NCBI RefSeq assembly: GCF_000383575.1
Contig: NZ_KB911579.1
Location: forward strand, 4,301,424-4,365,423
Direction: 5' to 3'
Length of the DNA stretch: 64,000 nucleotides
Origin: Salinispora oceanensis
GTDB lineage: Bacteria; Actinomycetota; Actinomycetes; Mycobacteriales; Micromonosporaceae
Below the pieces are notes generated by a model. The model was not told the DNA's origin and ran no database searches. It was given only the letters and a program-made list of their open reading frames with translations. The position numbers were made by a program, and so were the translations under genes. Positions 8,554-16,717 of the stretch are shown one piece after another; the stretch's first letter is position 1, and every line of letters starts with the position of its first letter.

Positions 8554-9905
8554 CGCGGTACCTGTTCGCCGGATCCGGCCGGGCGGGGGATCCGCTGGAC
8601 GAGAGCGTTCGCCGAGCGGACGGCGCCCTCGAGGTGGCCGAAGAAGTACGGCGAATGCTCTGCACCCACCCGGTGCAGGGGACCGCCCGGGTCGCCGGGG
8701 GATCCGGCGTCGAGCCAGGCGCCGGGATGTGGCACCGCCGCGTAGCAGCCCTGGACCCACGGCTGCCGCTGCCAGTCCTGCGCGGTGACGTGCACGGGAG
8801 CCAGGGCCGGGGGCCCGAACCAGTCCGCCAGCCGGGCCGTGAGGCCTGCCCAGGTGATCCGGCCGGCGCGGTAGGCCCGGGCTTCCGCCCCGGTCAGGAA
8901 TCCGACCAGGACACCGAGGCCGTCGCGCCCGTTGGAGTCGTCGACCAGGAAGCGCAGCGGTGCCCGGTCCGCGGTGACCCAGCCGCTGAGCCCGCTGTCG
9001 CGCCAGAACGGCGTCCGGTAGACCAGGTGGATCTTCACCACCGAGCCGCCGGTGGATGCCGGCACCGGCGAGGCGGCCACGCCCGGGATCGCCACTTCGA
9101 CAGCTCGTTCCGGTGCCGGTCCGATCGCCAGGACGACCCGGTCGCAGTCGGCGACAAAGCCGTCGGCCTCCACCCGGATCCCGCCGGTGGTGCCGCAGAT
9201 GCGGCGGACCGGGCGACCGGTCCGCACCGGGCGGTCCAGCCGGGCGGCGAGCCGCTCGCTGAGTCCGGCGGCTCCACCGGCCAGGCGGAACTCCTGGGCG
9301 CCGCCGGCGAAGGCGGTGAGGAAGTCGAGACCGCCGCCGGATTTGACGTAGAAGAGGAAGTGGAGCAGGGACACCTCATCCGGCTCCGAGGCCAGCATCT
9401 CCCGCACGATCTGCTCGATCAGCAACGTGGTTGCGGAGGTCATCCGCTCGGTGCTCAACCACTCGTGCACGGTGGTCCGGTCCTGCCGCTCCGCGTCCGG
9501 TGACGAGCCGGGCGAGTGGAGGTCGACCGCCTCGGTCAGCTCTTCGATGCGGTCTAGGGCGAGGCCGAGGGCCAGGGCGTTGAAGGGCGCGTCGGCGTCG
9601 TCCCGGTACCGGCGACCGGACAGGTCGAACAGTGCGGCGCCGGGGGCGACAGTCCGCTGGAGCGGCACGCCCAGCCGGTCGGCCAGCTGCCGGACCTCGG
9701 TGTGCCGGTTCCCGAGGTAGGCACCGCCGCAGTCCAGTTCGAGTCCGAGCGGCGCCGCTTCGGTGCGGGTGCGTCCACCCAGCCGGTCGGATGCCTCCAG
9801 GACCTCGACATCGTGCCCGTCCGCGGCGAGCGCCTCCGCGGCGCACAGACCGGACAGACCCGCCCCGACGACGACGATGCCGGTCCGGATTCGCGTACCG
9901 CTCAC
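8550..9905 (-). CDS. FAD-dependent amine oxidase (flavin monoamine oxidase family)
   Basis: A 451-aa flavoprotein with an N-terminal Rossmann motif GAGLSGLCAAEAL, then the EASDRLGGRTRT motif typical of flavin amine oxidases. The C-terminal region has GCYAAVPHPG and HRVGAEHSPYFFGHLEGA, matching the usual FAD-binding end of the family. It probably oxidises an amine or amino acid to an imine. I chose the GTG at 9905, which overlaps the Rieske stop (GTGA) as at other junctions here; an in-frame ATG at 9917 is the alternative. The neighbouring A-PCP gene suggests a carrier-tethered amino acid as substrate (inference). Confidence 0.88.
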   Translation of the reverse strand: MSGTRIRTGIVVVGAGLSGLCAAEALAADGHDVEVLEASDRLGGRTRTEAAPLGLELDCGGAYLGNRHTEVRQLADRLGVPLQRTVAPGAALFDLSGRRYRDDADAPFNALALGLALDRIEELTEAVDLHSPGSSPDAERQDRTTVHEWLSTERMTSATTLLIEQIVREMLASEPDEVSLLHFLFYVKSGGGLDFLTAFAGGAQEFRLAGGAAGLSERLAARLDRPVRTGRPVRRICGTTGGIRVEADGFVADCDRVVLAIGPAPERAVEVAIPGVAASPVPASTGGSVVKIHLVYRTPFWRDSGLSGWVTADRAPLRFLVDDSNGRDGLGVLVGFLTGAEARAYRAGRITWAGLTARLADWFGPPALAPVHVTAQDWQRQPWVQGCYAAVPHPGAWLDAGSPGDPGGPLHRVGAEHSPYFFGHLEGAVRSANALVQRIPRPAGSGEQVPR

Positions 9906-11095
9906 CGTTCGATCCATAGCGGACGAAGCTGGCTGTCGTTGCGGTACGCGTCGGCCAAGGCCCGTACGAAGGTGTGGAGCTCCTCCTCGTGCGAGGCGAG
10001 CGGGCCGGCGACGTACCGCGGATCGGAGACGCCCCGCTGGGTGGACGAACAGGCGTCCCAGTCCTGCTGATTGGTGGTCTTCCAGAAATCGATCGCATAG
10101 TCCGGCGTAAACCCGGTGCTGGTCAGCAGTTCTTCCGGAAAGAACCATTCGCAGATTACCCGGGTGCGATCCGCGGCGACCGGGTCGAGGCGGTGGGTGA
10201 CCACGTAATCGTGCATCGCGGTGACGAAAAGTCCGGGTAGCACCGCGTGGTAGCAGACCTGTCGTGCCCGGTTCTCGTCGAGCTCAGGAAACGTCCACTC
10301 CGGGCCCTTTCCGTCGAGGGACATGCTCGCCGCGGAGTTCTTCAGATCAAGGGAACCGCCGAGCCACATCCCGGTGCTGGCGAATCCCTCGCCGTTAACG
10401 GTTCGTTGGACCTTGCTGAGTTCGGGATGCGTGCTGGGGCAGTGGTAGCACTCCAGGTAGTTCTCGACGAGGAGCTTCCAGTTGGCGTGGACGTCGTACA
10501 CCTCGGTGCCGACCTGTTTGAGGGTGCCGAGGTGATAGGGCGCGAGAATGTCGGTGAGATTGCCGAGGGATTCGCCGAAGTCGTCCGCGTCCCCGGAGTG
10601 GTTGACGAACAGCCATCCGTTCCATTCGGCGGATCGGACCGGAAGTAGGCCCATGCCCTGCGGGTGTCGCTCGGCGGCGTCCTCGAACCGCGGCGCCCGG
10701 CGCAGGTCGCCGTCCAGCCCGTAGACCCAGGCGTGGTAGGCGCACCAGACCTGGGCGCGCCGGACCGTGCAGGTGGGGGCGACCAGCTCGTGCCCACGGT
10801 GGCGGCAGGCGTTGACGAAGACGTTCACCCCGTCGCCGGTGCCGGTGATCAGGATGTTGCGCCCGGCCGACATGACGGCGGCCTGGGTGCCCTTCTCGGC
10901 GAACTCGGCGATCCGGCCGACCGGCAGCCAGCCCTGCCCGAAGAATCGCTCCAGCTCCCAGGCGAAAATGTCTTCCGACGTGTAGGCGAGACCAGGTAAA
11001 CCGCGTGCATCCTGGATGTCGACTATCATTCGATTGGTTGTTTCGGATCCGAATAACTTGGATGGTGCCCCATTTTTGGGCAGCATCGAGCGCAT
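9902..11095 (-). CDS. Rieske non-heme iron oxygenase, alpha subunit
   Basis: A 397-aa oxygenase subunit. The Rieske [2Fe-2S] cluster ligands appear as CRHRG and CAYHAW about 20 residues apart (near residues 97-118). The mononuclear iron site is the ENYLECYHCPSTHPEL segment near residue 220. Such enzymes hydroxylate or otherwise oxidise unactivated carbons using electrons from a reductase, which is not encoded nearby. The ATG at 11095 has AAGGTGA at a good distance. It is the first large gene of the NRPS operon, following a 19-aa ORF and a strong stem-loop. The substrate is unknown. Confidence 0.9.
   Translation of the reverse strand: MRSMLPKNGAPSKLFGSETTNRMIVDIQDARGLPGLAYTSEDIFAWELERFFGQGWLPVGRIAEFAEKGTQAAVMSAGRNILITGTGDGVNVFVNACRHRGHELVAPTCTVRRAQVWCAYHAWVYGLDGDLRRAPRFEDAAERHPQGMGLLPVRSAEWNGWLFVNHSGDADDFGESLGNLTDILAPYHLGTLKQVGTEVYDVHANWKLLVENYLECYHCPSTHPELSKVQRTVNGEGFASTGMWLGGSLDLKNSAASMSLDGKGPEWTFPELDENRARQVCYHAVLPGLFVTAMHDYVVTHRLDPVAADRTRVICEWFFPEELLTSTGFTPDYAIDFWKTTNQQDWDACSSTQRGVSDPRYVAGPLASHEEELHTFVRALADAYRNDSQLRPLWIER
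11042..11053. other. 12-bp perfect palindrome in the start of the Rieske gene
   Basis: TTCGGATCCGAA is a perfect palindrome within the first codons of the Rieske gene, in a locally AT-richer stretch. It could be an operator site or chance. Confidence 0.3.
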
Positions 11096-11145
11096 ATATA
11101 TTTCACCTTTGTCGGGACGGGTCGACAGTCAAGGAATGGTGCAGC

Positions 11146-11179
11146 GCTGAGCGCGCCGGGTCGGCCGGTCGCGCTCAGC
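11146..11179 (-). terminator. Strong stem-loop between 19-aa ORF and Rieske gene
   Basis: GCTGAGCGCG at 11146-11155 pairs perfectly with CGCGCTCAGC at 11170-11179. The loop itself has CCGG/CCGG arms that extend the structure. No T-tract follows on the minus strand, so it is not a canonical intrinsic terminator. It lies after the 19-aa ORF and before the Rieske start, a position that fits attenuation or mRNA processing. Confidence 0.55.
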
Positions 11180-11224
11180 TACACGAAATTTTGAGCACCG
11201 AATCGGTGATTGCGTGAGAAGCCG

Positions 11225-11284
11225 CTACTCGGGGTAGGGGGTGGATCTGCCGAGTTCGTAAAGTTCGGCCCGCCGCCAGCGCAT
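11225..11284 (-). CDS. 19-aa ORF (leader or micropeptide) at head of NRPS operon
   Basis: A short ORF encoding MRWRRAELYELGRSTPYPE, with a GGGGAGGG ribosome-binding site 7 nt before its ATG. It ends 129 nt upstream of the Rieske start, and the stem-loop at 11146-11179 lies between. I know no family. It could be a leader peptide whose translation controls readthrough of the stem-loop, or a small product in its own right. The evidence is the strong ribosome-binding site and the position; no homology is claimed. Confidence 0.45.
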   Translation of the reverse strand: MRWRRAELYELGRSTPYPE

Positions 11285-11475
11285 GGTAGTTCCCTCCCCT
11301 GGTGCGTGGCCGTGAAGTTGGGATGATTATTTACCATTGTGAGTCCGCCTAGAAGGGCATGTAATACTCGTCATAATCCCTTGTGGAGTCTTGACCGCAG
11401 GGCTCCGACAAGGTAAAGAATATGACTAGTGGGGGTGGACGCTCCGGCTCGTGCGGTGTGCCAGCCCTCCGGTGA
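11285..11475. promoter_or_regulatory. AT-richer intergenic stretch, probable promoter region of the leftward NRPS operon
   Basis: This stretch has clearly lower GC than its surroundings, with runs such as ATAATC and TTATTTACC. It holds no convincing longer gene. It precedes the 19-aa ORF and is the most likely site for the operon promoter, but I could not fix -35/-10 boxes with confidence. Confidence 0.4.
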
Positions 11476-11905
11476 TCAGGCGCCCGCCAGAGCCGCCAGC
11501 GTGCCGCCCACCGCGGGGCCGATCAACTCGGCCAGCGTTCGGCGGTGCCCAGGTTGCCGTTGCTGTCGATGAGCCGGGTGGTGTGCACAAGTCTCGGCAG
11601 CTGACCGCGGTAGGCCACGGTGAACAGGACGGTCAGAATCCCGGACAGGCCGACGACAGCGTAGCGGTGCCACAGTGTCAGCTGTCCGAGCAGAGCGACG
11701 ACGGGCACCGAGAGCACGAACAGCATCCGGCCCAGAATCGCACGCGATCACGAGCCGAGGCTGATCCACCCGGTCGGTGGTGATCCCGGCCGGGAGTGAG
11801 AAGACCAGATTCGGCAGCTATCCGAGAAACGTCAGGAGCGAGACCTGGAACGTGCTCGCCTGCGATGACTGGAGGGCGGCCGTGCGCGCGTCGACATCGG
11901 ACTCC
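11476..11905 (-). pseudogene. Remnant of an MFS transporter, N-terminal part
   Basis: Pieces of a major-facilitator transporter of the EntS-like group can be read in more than one frame. From upstream these are FQVSLLTFLG, then an in-frame stop where a residue is expected, LPNLVFSLPAGITTDRV, a frame change, a 60-residue membrane stretch with LTLWHRYAVVGLSGIL and YRGQLPRLV, a further frame change, and LAELIGPAVGGTLAALAGA. The order matches the first half of such transporters. The gene is broken by at least one stop and two shifts and lacks the C-terminal half. It may be the decayed edge of the NRPS cluster. Confidence 0.6.
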
Positions 11906-12099
11906 GGCACCGTCGGTACCGCTCAACCGCCGATTTCGCGGCCTGGAGCACGACAATCTCGCTGTTGTCGCCTGCGCGCAACAGCCAGCTGTCGTGGCGG
12001 GGCGAGGCCGCACGGCGTCCCACCTGTGGCCGTGCGTCGCGCTGGTCCGGATCGACCTCTCGTACGGACCTCGGTTGGCCCCCGGGCAGGTGTCTCTTT

Positions 12100-12282
12100 C
12101 TAGTCGCCTCTTCTGCGACGCCAGGAGTAATGCAGGACGGCGGCGACCGGAGCTGCGGCGATGGCGCTGACGAACACCGCGAAGATTCCGGCGGCGTCGT
12201 TGAAAACAGACTGTAGCAATACAAAGTATGCCGCGAAACCGATCCAGCTCCACCAAAACACGCCAGCCCTGGTCCCGTTCAA
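12100..12282 (-). CDS. Small membrane protein, 60 aa
   Basis: A 60-codon ORF starting with TTG at 12282, preceded by GGAGGT at 5 nt. The product has two hydrophobic segments (about residues 8-27 and 30-52) and ends in a basic RRRRGD tail, consistent with a two-pass membrane protein having a cytoplasmic positive end. No family is recognised and the surrounding DNA is degraded, so it may be a surviving small gene among remnants. Confidence 0.5.
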   Translation of the reverse strand: MNGTRAGVFWWSWIGFAAYFVLLQSVFNDAAGIFAVFVSAIAAAPVAAVLHYSWRRRRGD

Positions 12283-12544
12283 CGACTACCTCCTGTCCTT
12301 TCTTCGCGTCGCGGTCAGGCGCAGCGTCGGCGGTGTGACCCGGGCTGACCAGGCCGCAGCCCGGCTCCCGGCAGCTGCGGTACGCGCCGGACGAGCGTAG
12401 CTCGTTGTCTCCACCGCACTGGTAAGCGTTCGGCGAGCGGACGCCTCCGGTCGGTGGCCCCGCAGAGCGGGTATCGGCCGGGGCCAGGTAGGGAGGGTGC
12501 GGGAGGAGCAGGGCGCTCGTCAGCCATCGTGAACGGTGAACGGT

Positions 12545-12725
12545 GAGTACCTCGATCACCCGCATCATGAGCTCGGACTGGTTGACCCCGGCGGTTGCGA
12601 GCGCTCGCGGCACGGTGCCCTTCTGCGCCTGCAGAATGCCGAGCAGCGGGTGCAGCCGTGGCGACGCACCCCGACGCTTACCCAAGCCCCGCTCAAGGGC
12701 CAGTTTGGCCGGGGCGCAGAGCTTG
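12545..12725 (-). pseudogene. Remnant of a Clp N-terminal-domain protein
   Basis: One frame reads KLCAPAKLALERGLGK, then LHPLLGILQAQKGTVPRALATAG. This resembles the second Clp_N repeat of ClpC-type proteins (PRAKLALELALREA, LLLGLL, GVAARVL). No good start or full domain surrounds it, and the longer frame that contains it has no other protein-like content. I read it as a gene remnant, with moderate doubt. The rest of 12283-13001 shows nothing I can assign. Confidence 0.4.
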
Positions 12726-13001
12726 GTGGGGCGGGCGTGGCTCGCCCCGGGACGAATCATCATGTCGAGGGTGGCGAGCGACACCCCCGGCCACGCCAAT
12801 ACTCTGCTCGAACTCCCGCTGCGTAGCGGTACGAATGCCCCCGTAGTCGAGACCAACCCTACGAATACCGACGAGCCCCCCTCGCCGCGCTCAACACCTG
12901 CTGCGTGTTCGCATCGGGGTCGGGTAGATCGAATATCACCTACCCGGCCGGCCTGGCCTGACACCCGATCGGACCAGGCCGGCTCCGGTGTGACGTTCCG
13001 G

Positions 13002-13766
13002 TCAGGCGTCCTTGCGACGCATGACCCACCAGCCGGCGAGCAGCGCGGCCACCGCCCAGGCGGCCACGATCAGCAGGCCGATGGCCGGGGGATAGGGGTC
13101 GCTGCTTCCGCGCAGGTAGTGGTCGCCGGCGGTCCCCGGCAGCGCGGCGGCTAGGTGGTTGAGTACCTTGTTGTCGGGGGTGGTGAGAATCGGTGGGATG
13201 ACCACCAACACGACGAAGATCGAGACGAGTGAGGCGACCGGACCGCGCAGGGCGGCGCTGAGGCCGATCGACAGCACCCCGATCAGTGCCAGATAGACGC
13301 CGATCGCGAGGGCGTGGCTGGTGATCTGTCCGCCCTGGACGTCACCGCGGTCCCCGAGCAGCGGGATCGCCAGGCCGGCGCCGAGCAGCCCGAGGAGGAT
13401 GCCGGCGACCAGGATGGTGGCCCCGACGACCGCGCCCTTGGCCAGTAGGACCCGTCCCCGCGACGGCACCCAGGTCAGCGTCGTGCGAATCAGGCCGCTC
13501 GAGTGTTCGCCGGTCATCACCAATGTGGCCAGAGCGATCAGGGCGAACTGGGCCAAGGAGGCTCCCATGACCGCGATCGTGCCGGGGCCGACCAGCCCGT
13601 TCGCCTCGAACAGGTCCCTGCTGAGGTCGCCGCCCTTCGCGTAGATCGCGTACTGCGCAGCGCCCGCCGCCATCAGCAGGGTGGCGGTGATCAACGCCCA
13701 CCACACGGTACGAGTCGTCCAGAGCTTGGTCCACTCCGCGCGTACCGCACCGTGCAGCGCGTTCAT
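13002..13766 (-). CDS. ABC transporter permease, ABC-2 type
   Basis: A 254-aa integral membrane protein with about six hydrophobic segments. It starts MNALHGAVRAEWTKLWTTR, the typical opening of actinobacterial ABC-2 permeases, and ends in a basic MRRKDA tail. Its ATG at 13766 overlaps the stop of the ATPase gene (ATGA), so the two form one transporter unit. The substrate is not evident; partners of this sort often act in export of drugs or peptides (family knowledge). Confidence 0.85.
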   Translation of the reverse strand: MNALHGAVRAEWTKLWTTRTVWWALITATLLMAAGAAQYAIYAKGGDLSRDLFEANGLVGPGTIAVMGASLAQFALIALATLVMTGEHSSGLIRTTLTWVPSRGRVLLAKGAVVGATILVAGILLGLLGAGLAIPLLGDRGDVQGGQITSHALAIGVYLALIGVLSIGLSAALRGPVASLVSIFVVLVVIPPILTTPDNKVLNHLAAALPGTAGDHYLRGSSDPYPPAIGLLIVAAWAVAALLAGWWVMRRKDA

Positions 13767-14692
13767 CGCCGTCCTCCACTCACTGCCGATCCGAACTCCA
13801 CGCTGTCTGCGGTGAGTTGCAGATATGCGTCCTCAAGGGAGGCGGGTTTGCCGCTCAGCTCGTGCAGGCGTACGCCCAACTCGTGGGCATGGTCGCCCAC
13901 CTCCGCCAGGGTGAGACCTTCGACGGTGAGCTCCTCGTCGTTGAGGTGGTGTATCCGGGACGAATGCGGGAGTAGCCGCTCCTTGAGCCGGGCGAGCCCA
14001 CCGGCGTCCGGTAGGCGTACGGTGATCGTCCGGCCGGAGTTGGTGGCGATGACCTCGCTGACCGGGGCGTTGGTGAGCAGTTTTCCCCGTCCGATGACGA
14101 CGACCTGGTCGGCGGTCAGCTGCATCTCGCTCATCAGGTGGCTGGAGACGAAGACCGTGCGCCCCTCGGCCGCGAGTGATCGCATGAGCTGGCGCACCCA
14201 CCGCACACCGTCCGGGTCGAGCCCGTTGACCGGCTCGTCGAACAGGAGCACCGGCGGGTCGCCGAGCAACGCACCCGCGATCCCGAGCCGCTGCCCCATC
14301 CCGAGGGAGTACGTCCCCGCACGCTTGCGCGCCGCGTCCGTCAGTCCCACGATCTCGAGAACCTCGTCGACCCGACTCGGGCTGATGGAGTTGCTGTGTG
14401 CCATGGCCAGCAGGTGGTTGCGCCCGGTACGCCCGCCGTTCAGCGCCTTGGCGTCGAGGAGCGCTCCGACCTCCCGCAGCGGTTGCGGCAAGCTCAGATA
14501 CGATTCGCCGTTGACCAGGGCTCGCCCGGAGGTGGGCCGGTCGAGGCCGAGGATCATGCGCATGGTGGTGGACTTGCCTGCCCCGTTGGGACCGAGGAAG
14601 CCTGTCACCCGTCCCGCCTCGATGGTGACGTCGAGCCCGTCCACAGCGGTGAGCGAGCCGAAGCGTTTGGTGAGATGCTGAAGTTGGATCAA
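13763..14692 (-). CDS. ABC transporter ATP-binding protein
   Basis: A 309-aa ATPase with Walker A GPNGAGKSTT near residue 38, a signature-region SLGMGQRLGIA and Walker B VLLFDEPVNGLD. The C-terminal extension (about 215-309) is usual for DrrA-type exporters. The start is TTG at 14692, with GGAGG 6 nt upstream. It is followed directly by its permease. The remnant of a sensor kinase begins divergently about 275 bp away, the common arrangement in which a two-component system controls the transporter; here that system looks broken. Confidence 0.88.
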   Translation of the reverse strand: MIQLQHLTKRFGSLTAVDGLDVTIEAGRVTGFLGPNGAGKSTTMRMILGLDRPTSGRALVNGESYLSLPQPLREVGALLDAKALNGGRTGRNHLLAMAHSNSISPSRVDEVLEIVGLTDAARKRAGTYSLGMGQRLGIAGALLGDPPVLLFDEPVNGLDPDGVRWVRQLMRSLAAEGRTVFVSSHLMSEMQLTADQVVVIGRGKLLTNAPVSEVIATNSGRTITVRLPDAGGLARLKERLLPHSSRIHHLNDEELTVEGLTLAEVGDHAHELGVRLHELSGKPASLEDAYLQLTADSVEFGSAVSGGRR

Positions 14693-14966
14693 GGTTGGCC
14701 TCCACGGATCACTGTTTCCGTGGGCCAACGCTAGGAGGGGCAGCTTCTCGCCCACAGCTGTCCAACGGCAGGAACGGCCCTTTACTTTCGTCATGGCGGA
14801 CCGAAGGCTGGCCTCTCCGCGGGCAGCGCGGACGCGCGCTGGGCGATCGCCAGCTACCGGGATCGACATCAACGATGGGGACAGGCCGTAGTGGTGCCAT
14901 GTCCTCGGCCCCGAGGTGGACTCAAGTCCACTTCCCGGGCCGCCGGGCATCCGGATAATCAGCGCC

Positions 14967-15521
14967 ATGGCAACTCAACTGGCGCGCTCGGCCCGCCTCC
15001 GCTGGCGCCTGCTCGGCTGGGCGTTCGTCCTCGTCGCGCTGGCGCTCGTCGAGGTTCTGGTGCTGACCTGGGCGATGACCACACTGACACTCGCCGTTCT
15101 GTGGGTCACCGTGCCGCTTTTCACCGGTGCGGTCCTGGCTGCTCGGGCGATGGCGGACAGCCGACGCCGGTTCGTCGCCCGGGAGTTGGGCATTGCCGTC
15201 GAACGGCGGTACCGTCCCCTGCCCGCGGCCAACCGGTGGGCCCGGTTCCGCACCGTTTTGCGCGATCCGGCCAGCTGGCGGGACCTGCGCTGGCTGTTCG
15301 TCGATGCGACCGCCGGGCTGGTGCTGCTGACAGTGCCGGTGGCGACCTTCGGCGCTGGTCTGCTCGGCGTGACGATGGCGCGCAACCTAGGCGAACGATG
15401 GTCGGTCCTGGCTCGCGTCTGCGGGGGCCGCCAGCGCTGCCGACTATCGCTAGAGTTGGAACGCCGGCCAGTGCTGTCAACAATGGCTGTCAGGAGAGCG
15501 TGTGGCCGTACGAGTTGCTAG
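14967..15521 (+). pseudogene. Truncated sensor histidine kinase: N-terminal sensor domain only
   Basis: The first 150 or so residues, beginning MATQLARSARLRWRLLGWAF, form a four-helix membrane sensor domain of the kind found at the N terminus of actinobacterial LuxR-partner kinases (two hydrophobic pairs, with RRFVARELGIAVERRYRPLP between). After LGERWSVLARV near 15415 the sequence stops looking like a kinase, and the frame runs 30 unrelated residues to a stop. Dimerisation and ATPase domains are missing, but a kinase ATPase end on the same strand appears at 19025-19213. I infer one kinase gene split by an insertion/deletion. Confidence 0.6.
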
Positions 15522-16074
15522 TTCGATGCCGGGCGATTCCTCGTGTCCGGTCGAGGTGCTCTACGACGGATCGAGGATATGTGCCTCCAACGCGGAGGAA
15601 GCCCTCGGCCTGATCGTTGAGGGATACCGAGACATCAAGCCTGGACCCGCGCGGATGCAGGCGCGACTCGCGCTGGCGCTTCGGGCCCGGAGCATGGTGC
15701 AGATGCTGCTCAATGCCGGTGAACTCTTCGACGAGAGCATGGACGAGCAGCGGCGAATTCTGCTGGCGCGGCAGGACGCGCCGCCGCCGCGCGTCGAGGT
15801 GTGGGACGGCGTCGTGCCCCTGGTGTTGGTGACCTCGTTCTACAGGCCGCTCGGGGATCGAGACCAGCCACGCGTGGCCGGGCCGGGTCAGGTCTGGTGG
15901 ATTGATCCTCACACTTCCGGGTCTCTTCTGCGGACGCTTCACCAGGCGCGATGGCTTGACGTCACGCGGATGGAGGCAGGCTCGGATGATCAGGGCAGCC
16001 CCTACCGCAATCTTGGCTCGAACGGCGCTGCTGGCTACTGGTGGCGCCCCTGCGAAGCAGGTGTAGGCGCGTGA
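15502..16074 (+). CDS. Unrecognised protein, 190 aa
   Basis: An ORF of 190 codons starting with GTG at 15502 after CAGGAG. It overlaps the tail of the truncated sensor ORF in another frame. The product has a helical middle (ARMQARLALALRARSMVQMLL near residues 52-72) and a mixed C-terminal part with VWWIDPHTSGSLLRTL near 130. No signal peptide, membrane segment or known motif is visible. Its stop overlaps the GTG of the HD-domain gene (GTGA), so the two are probably co-translated and may work together. I do not recognise the family. Confidence 0.65.
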   Translation: MAVRVASSMPGDSSCPVEVLYDGSRICASNAEEALGLIVEGYRDIKPGPARMQARLALALRARSMVQMLLNAGELFDESMDEQRRILLARQDAPPPRVEVWDGVVPLVLVTSFYRPLGDRDQPRVAGPGQVWWIDPHTSGSLLRTLHQARWLDVTRMEAGSDDQGSPYRNLGSNGAAGYWWRPCEAGVGA

Positions 16075-16685
16075 CGGTCGATTACGCACTGGTCGTGCCG
16101 ACCGACCAGCAGATCCGGGTCCTGCACGAGCGGTACGCGCCGAACGAGGAAGCCTTCGATCTGGTCTACACGCACTGCCAGATCGTTTGCGCCGTGGCTG
16201 AGCAACTCCTCGGAAGGCACCCCTCGGCCCTGAATGTCGATCTGGTGCGAGCGGGAAGTCTCCTGCACGACATCGGTGTTTACCGCCTCTACGATGCGAC
16301 GGGGCAACTCGATCACGAGAACTACATCCGGCATGGGGTGCTGGGGCATGCGCTACTGCGCGATGCCGGACTTCCCGAACTGATCGGCAGGTTCTGTTCT
16401 CACCACACCGGCGTCGGGCTCACCCGTGAGGACGTGCTGCAGCAGCGGCTGCCGCTACCGGTGGGTGACTACATGGCCGATACAGCGGAAGAGCAGATAA
16501 TCATGTACGCCGACAAGTTCCACAGCAAGACGACGCCACCCACGTTCGTGACCAGCGCGTCCTACGCTGCCGGTCTGCGGCGGTTCGGTGAGGACAAGGT
16601 GACCCAGTTCGCGGCATTGGTGGAGAAGTTCGGTGAGCCGGACCTGCTGTCACTGTCCCGTAGCTATCAGCAGCCGCTGATCTGA
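16071..16685 (+). CDS. HD-domain phosphohydrolase-like protein
   Basis: A 204-aa soluble protein with the metal-binding HD signature. The sequence has HCQIV near residue 35, AGSLLHDIGV (the HD pair) near 65, a HGVLGHALL His near 90 and SHHTGVG near 110. The spacing fits the HD/HDIG superfamily of metal-dependent phosphohydrolases acting on nucleotides or related phosphates. The GTG start at 16071 overlaps the stop of the upstream unknown gene. Substrate and pathway are not evident. Confidence 0.8.
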   Translation: MTVDYALVVPTDQQIRVLHERYAPNEEAFDLVYTHCQIVCAVAEQLLGRHPSALNVDLVRAGSLLHDIGVYRLYDATGQLDHENYIRHGVLGHALLRDAGLPELIGRFCSHHTGVGLTREDVLQQRLPLPVGDYMADTAEEQIIMYADKFHSKTTPPTFVTSASYAAGLRRFGEDKVTQFAALVEKFGEPDLLSLSRSYQQPLI

Positions 16686-16717
16686 GTCATTAGCCAACGG
16701 CTGTGGACGCCGAGTCT

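Noticed and set aside
11678..12964. Minus-strand 428-codon frame
   Set aside because: Apart from the short Clp-N-like piece it has no protein-like content, overlaps the small membrane gene and the MFS remnant, and has no ribosome-binding site.
15490..16089. Minus-strand 199-codon frame opposite the unknown gene at 15502
   Set aside because: The plus-strand frame has a ribosome-binding site and a GTGA overlap with the HD gene; the antisense product looks like shadow sequence.
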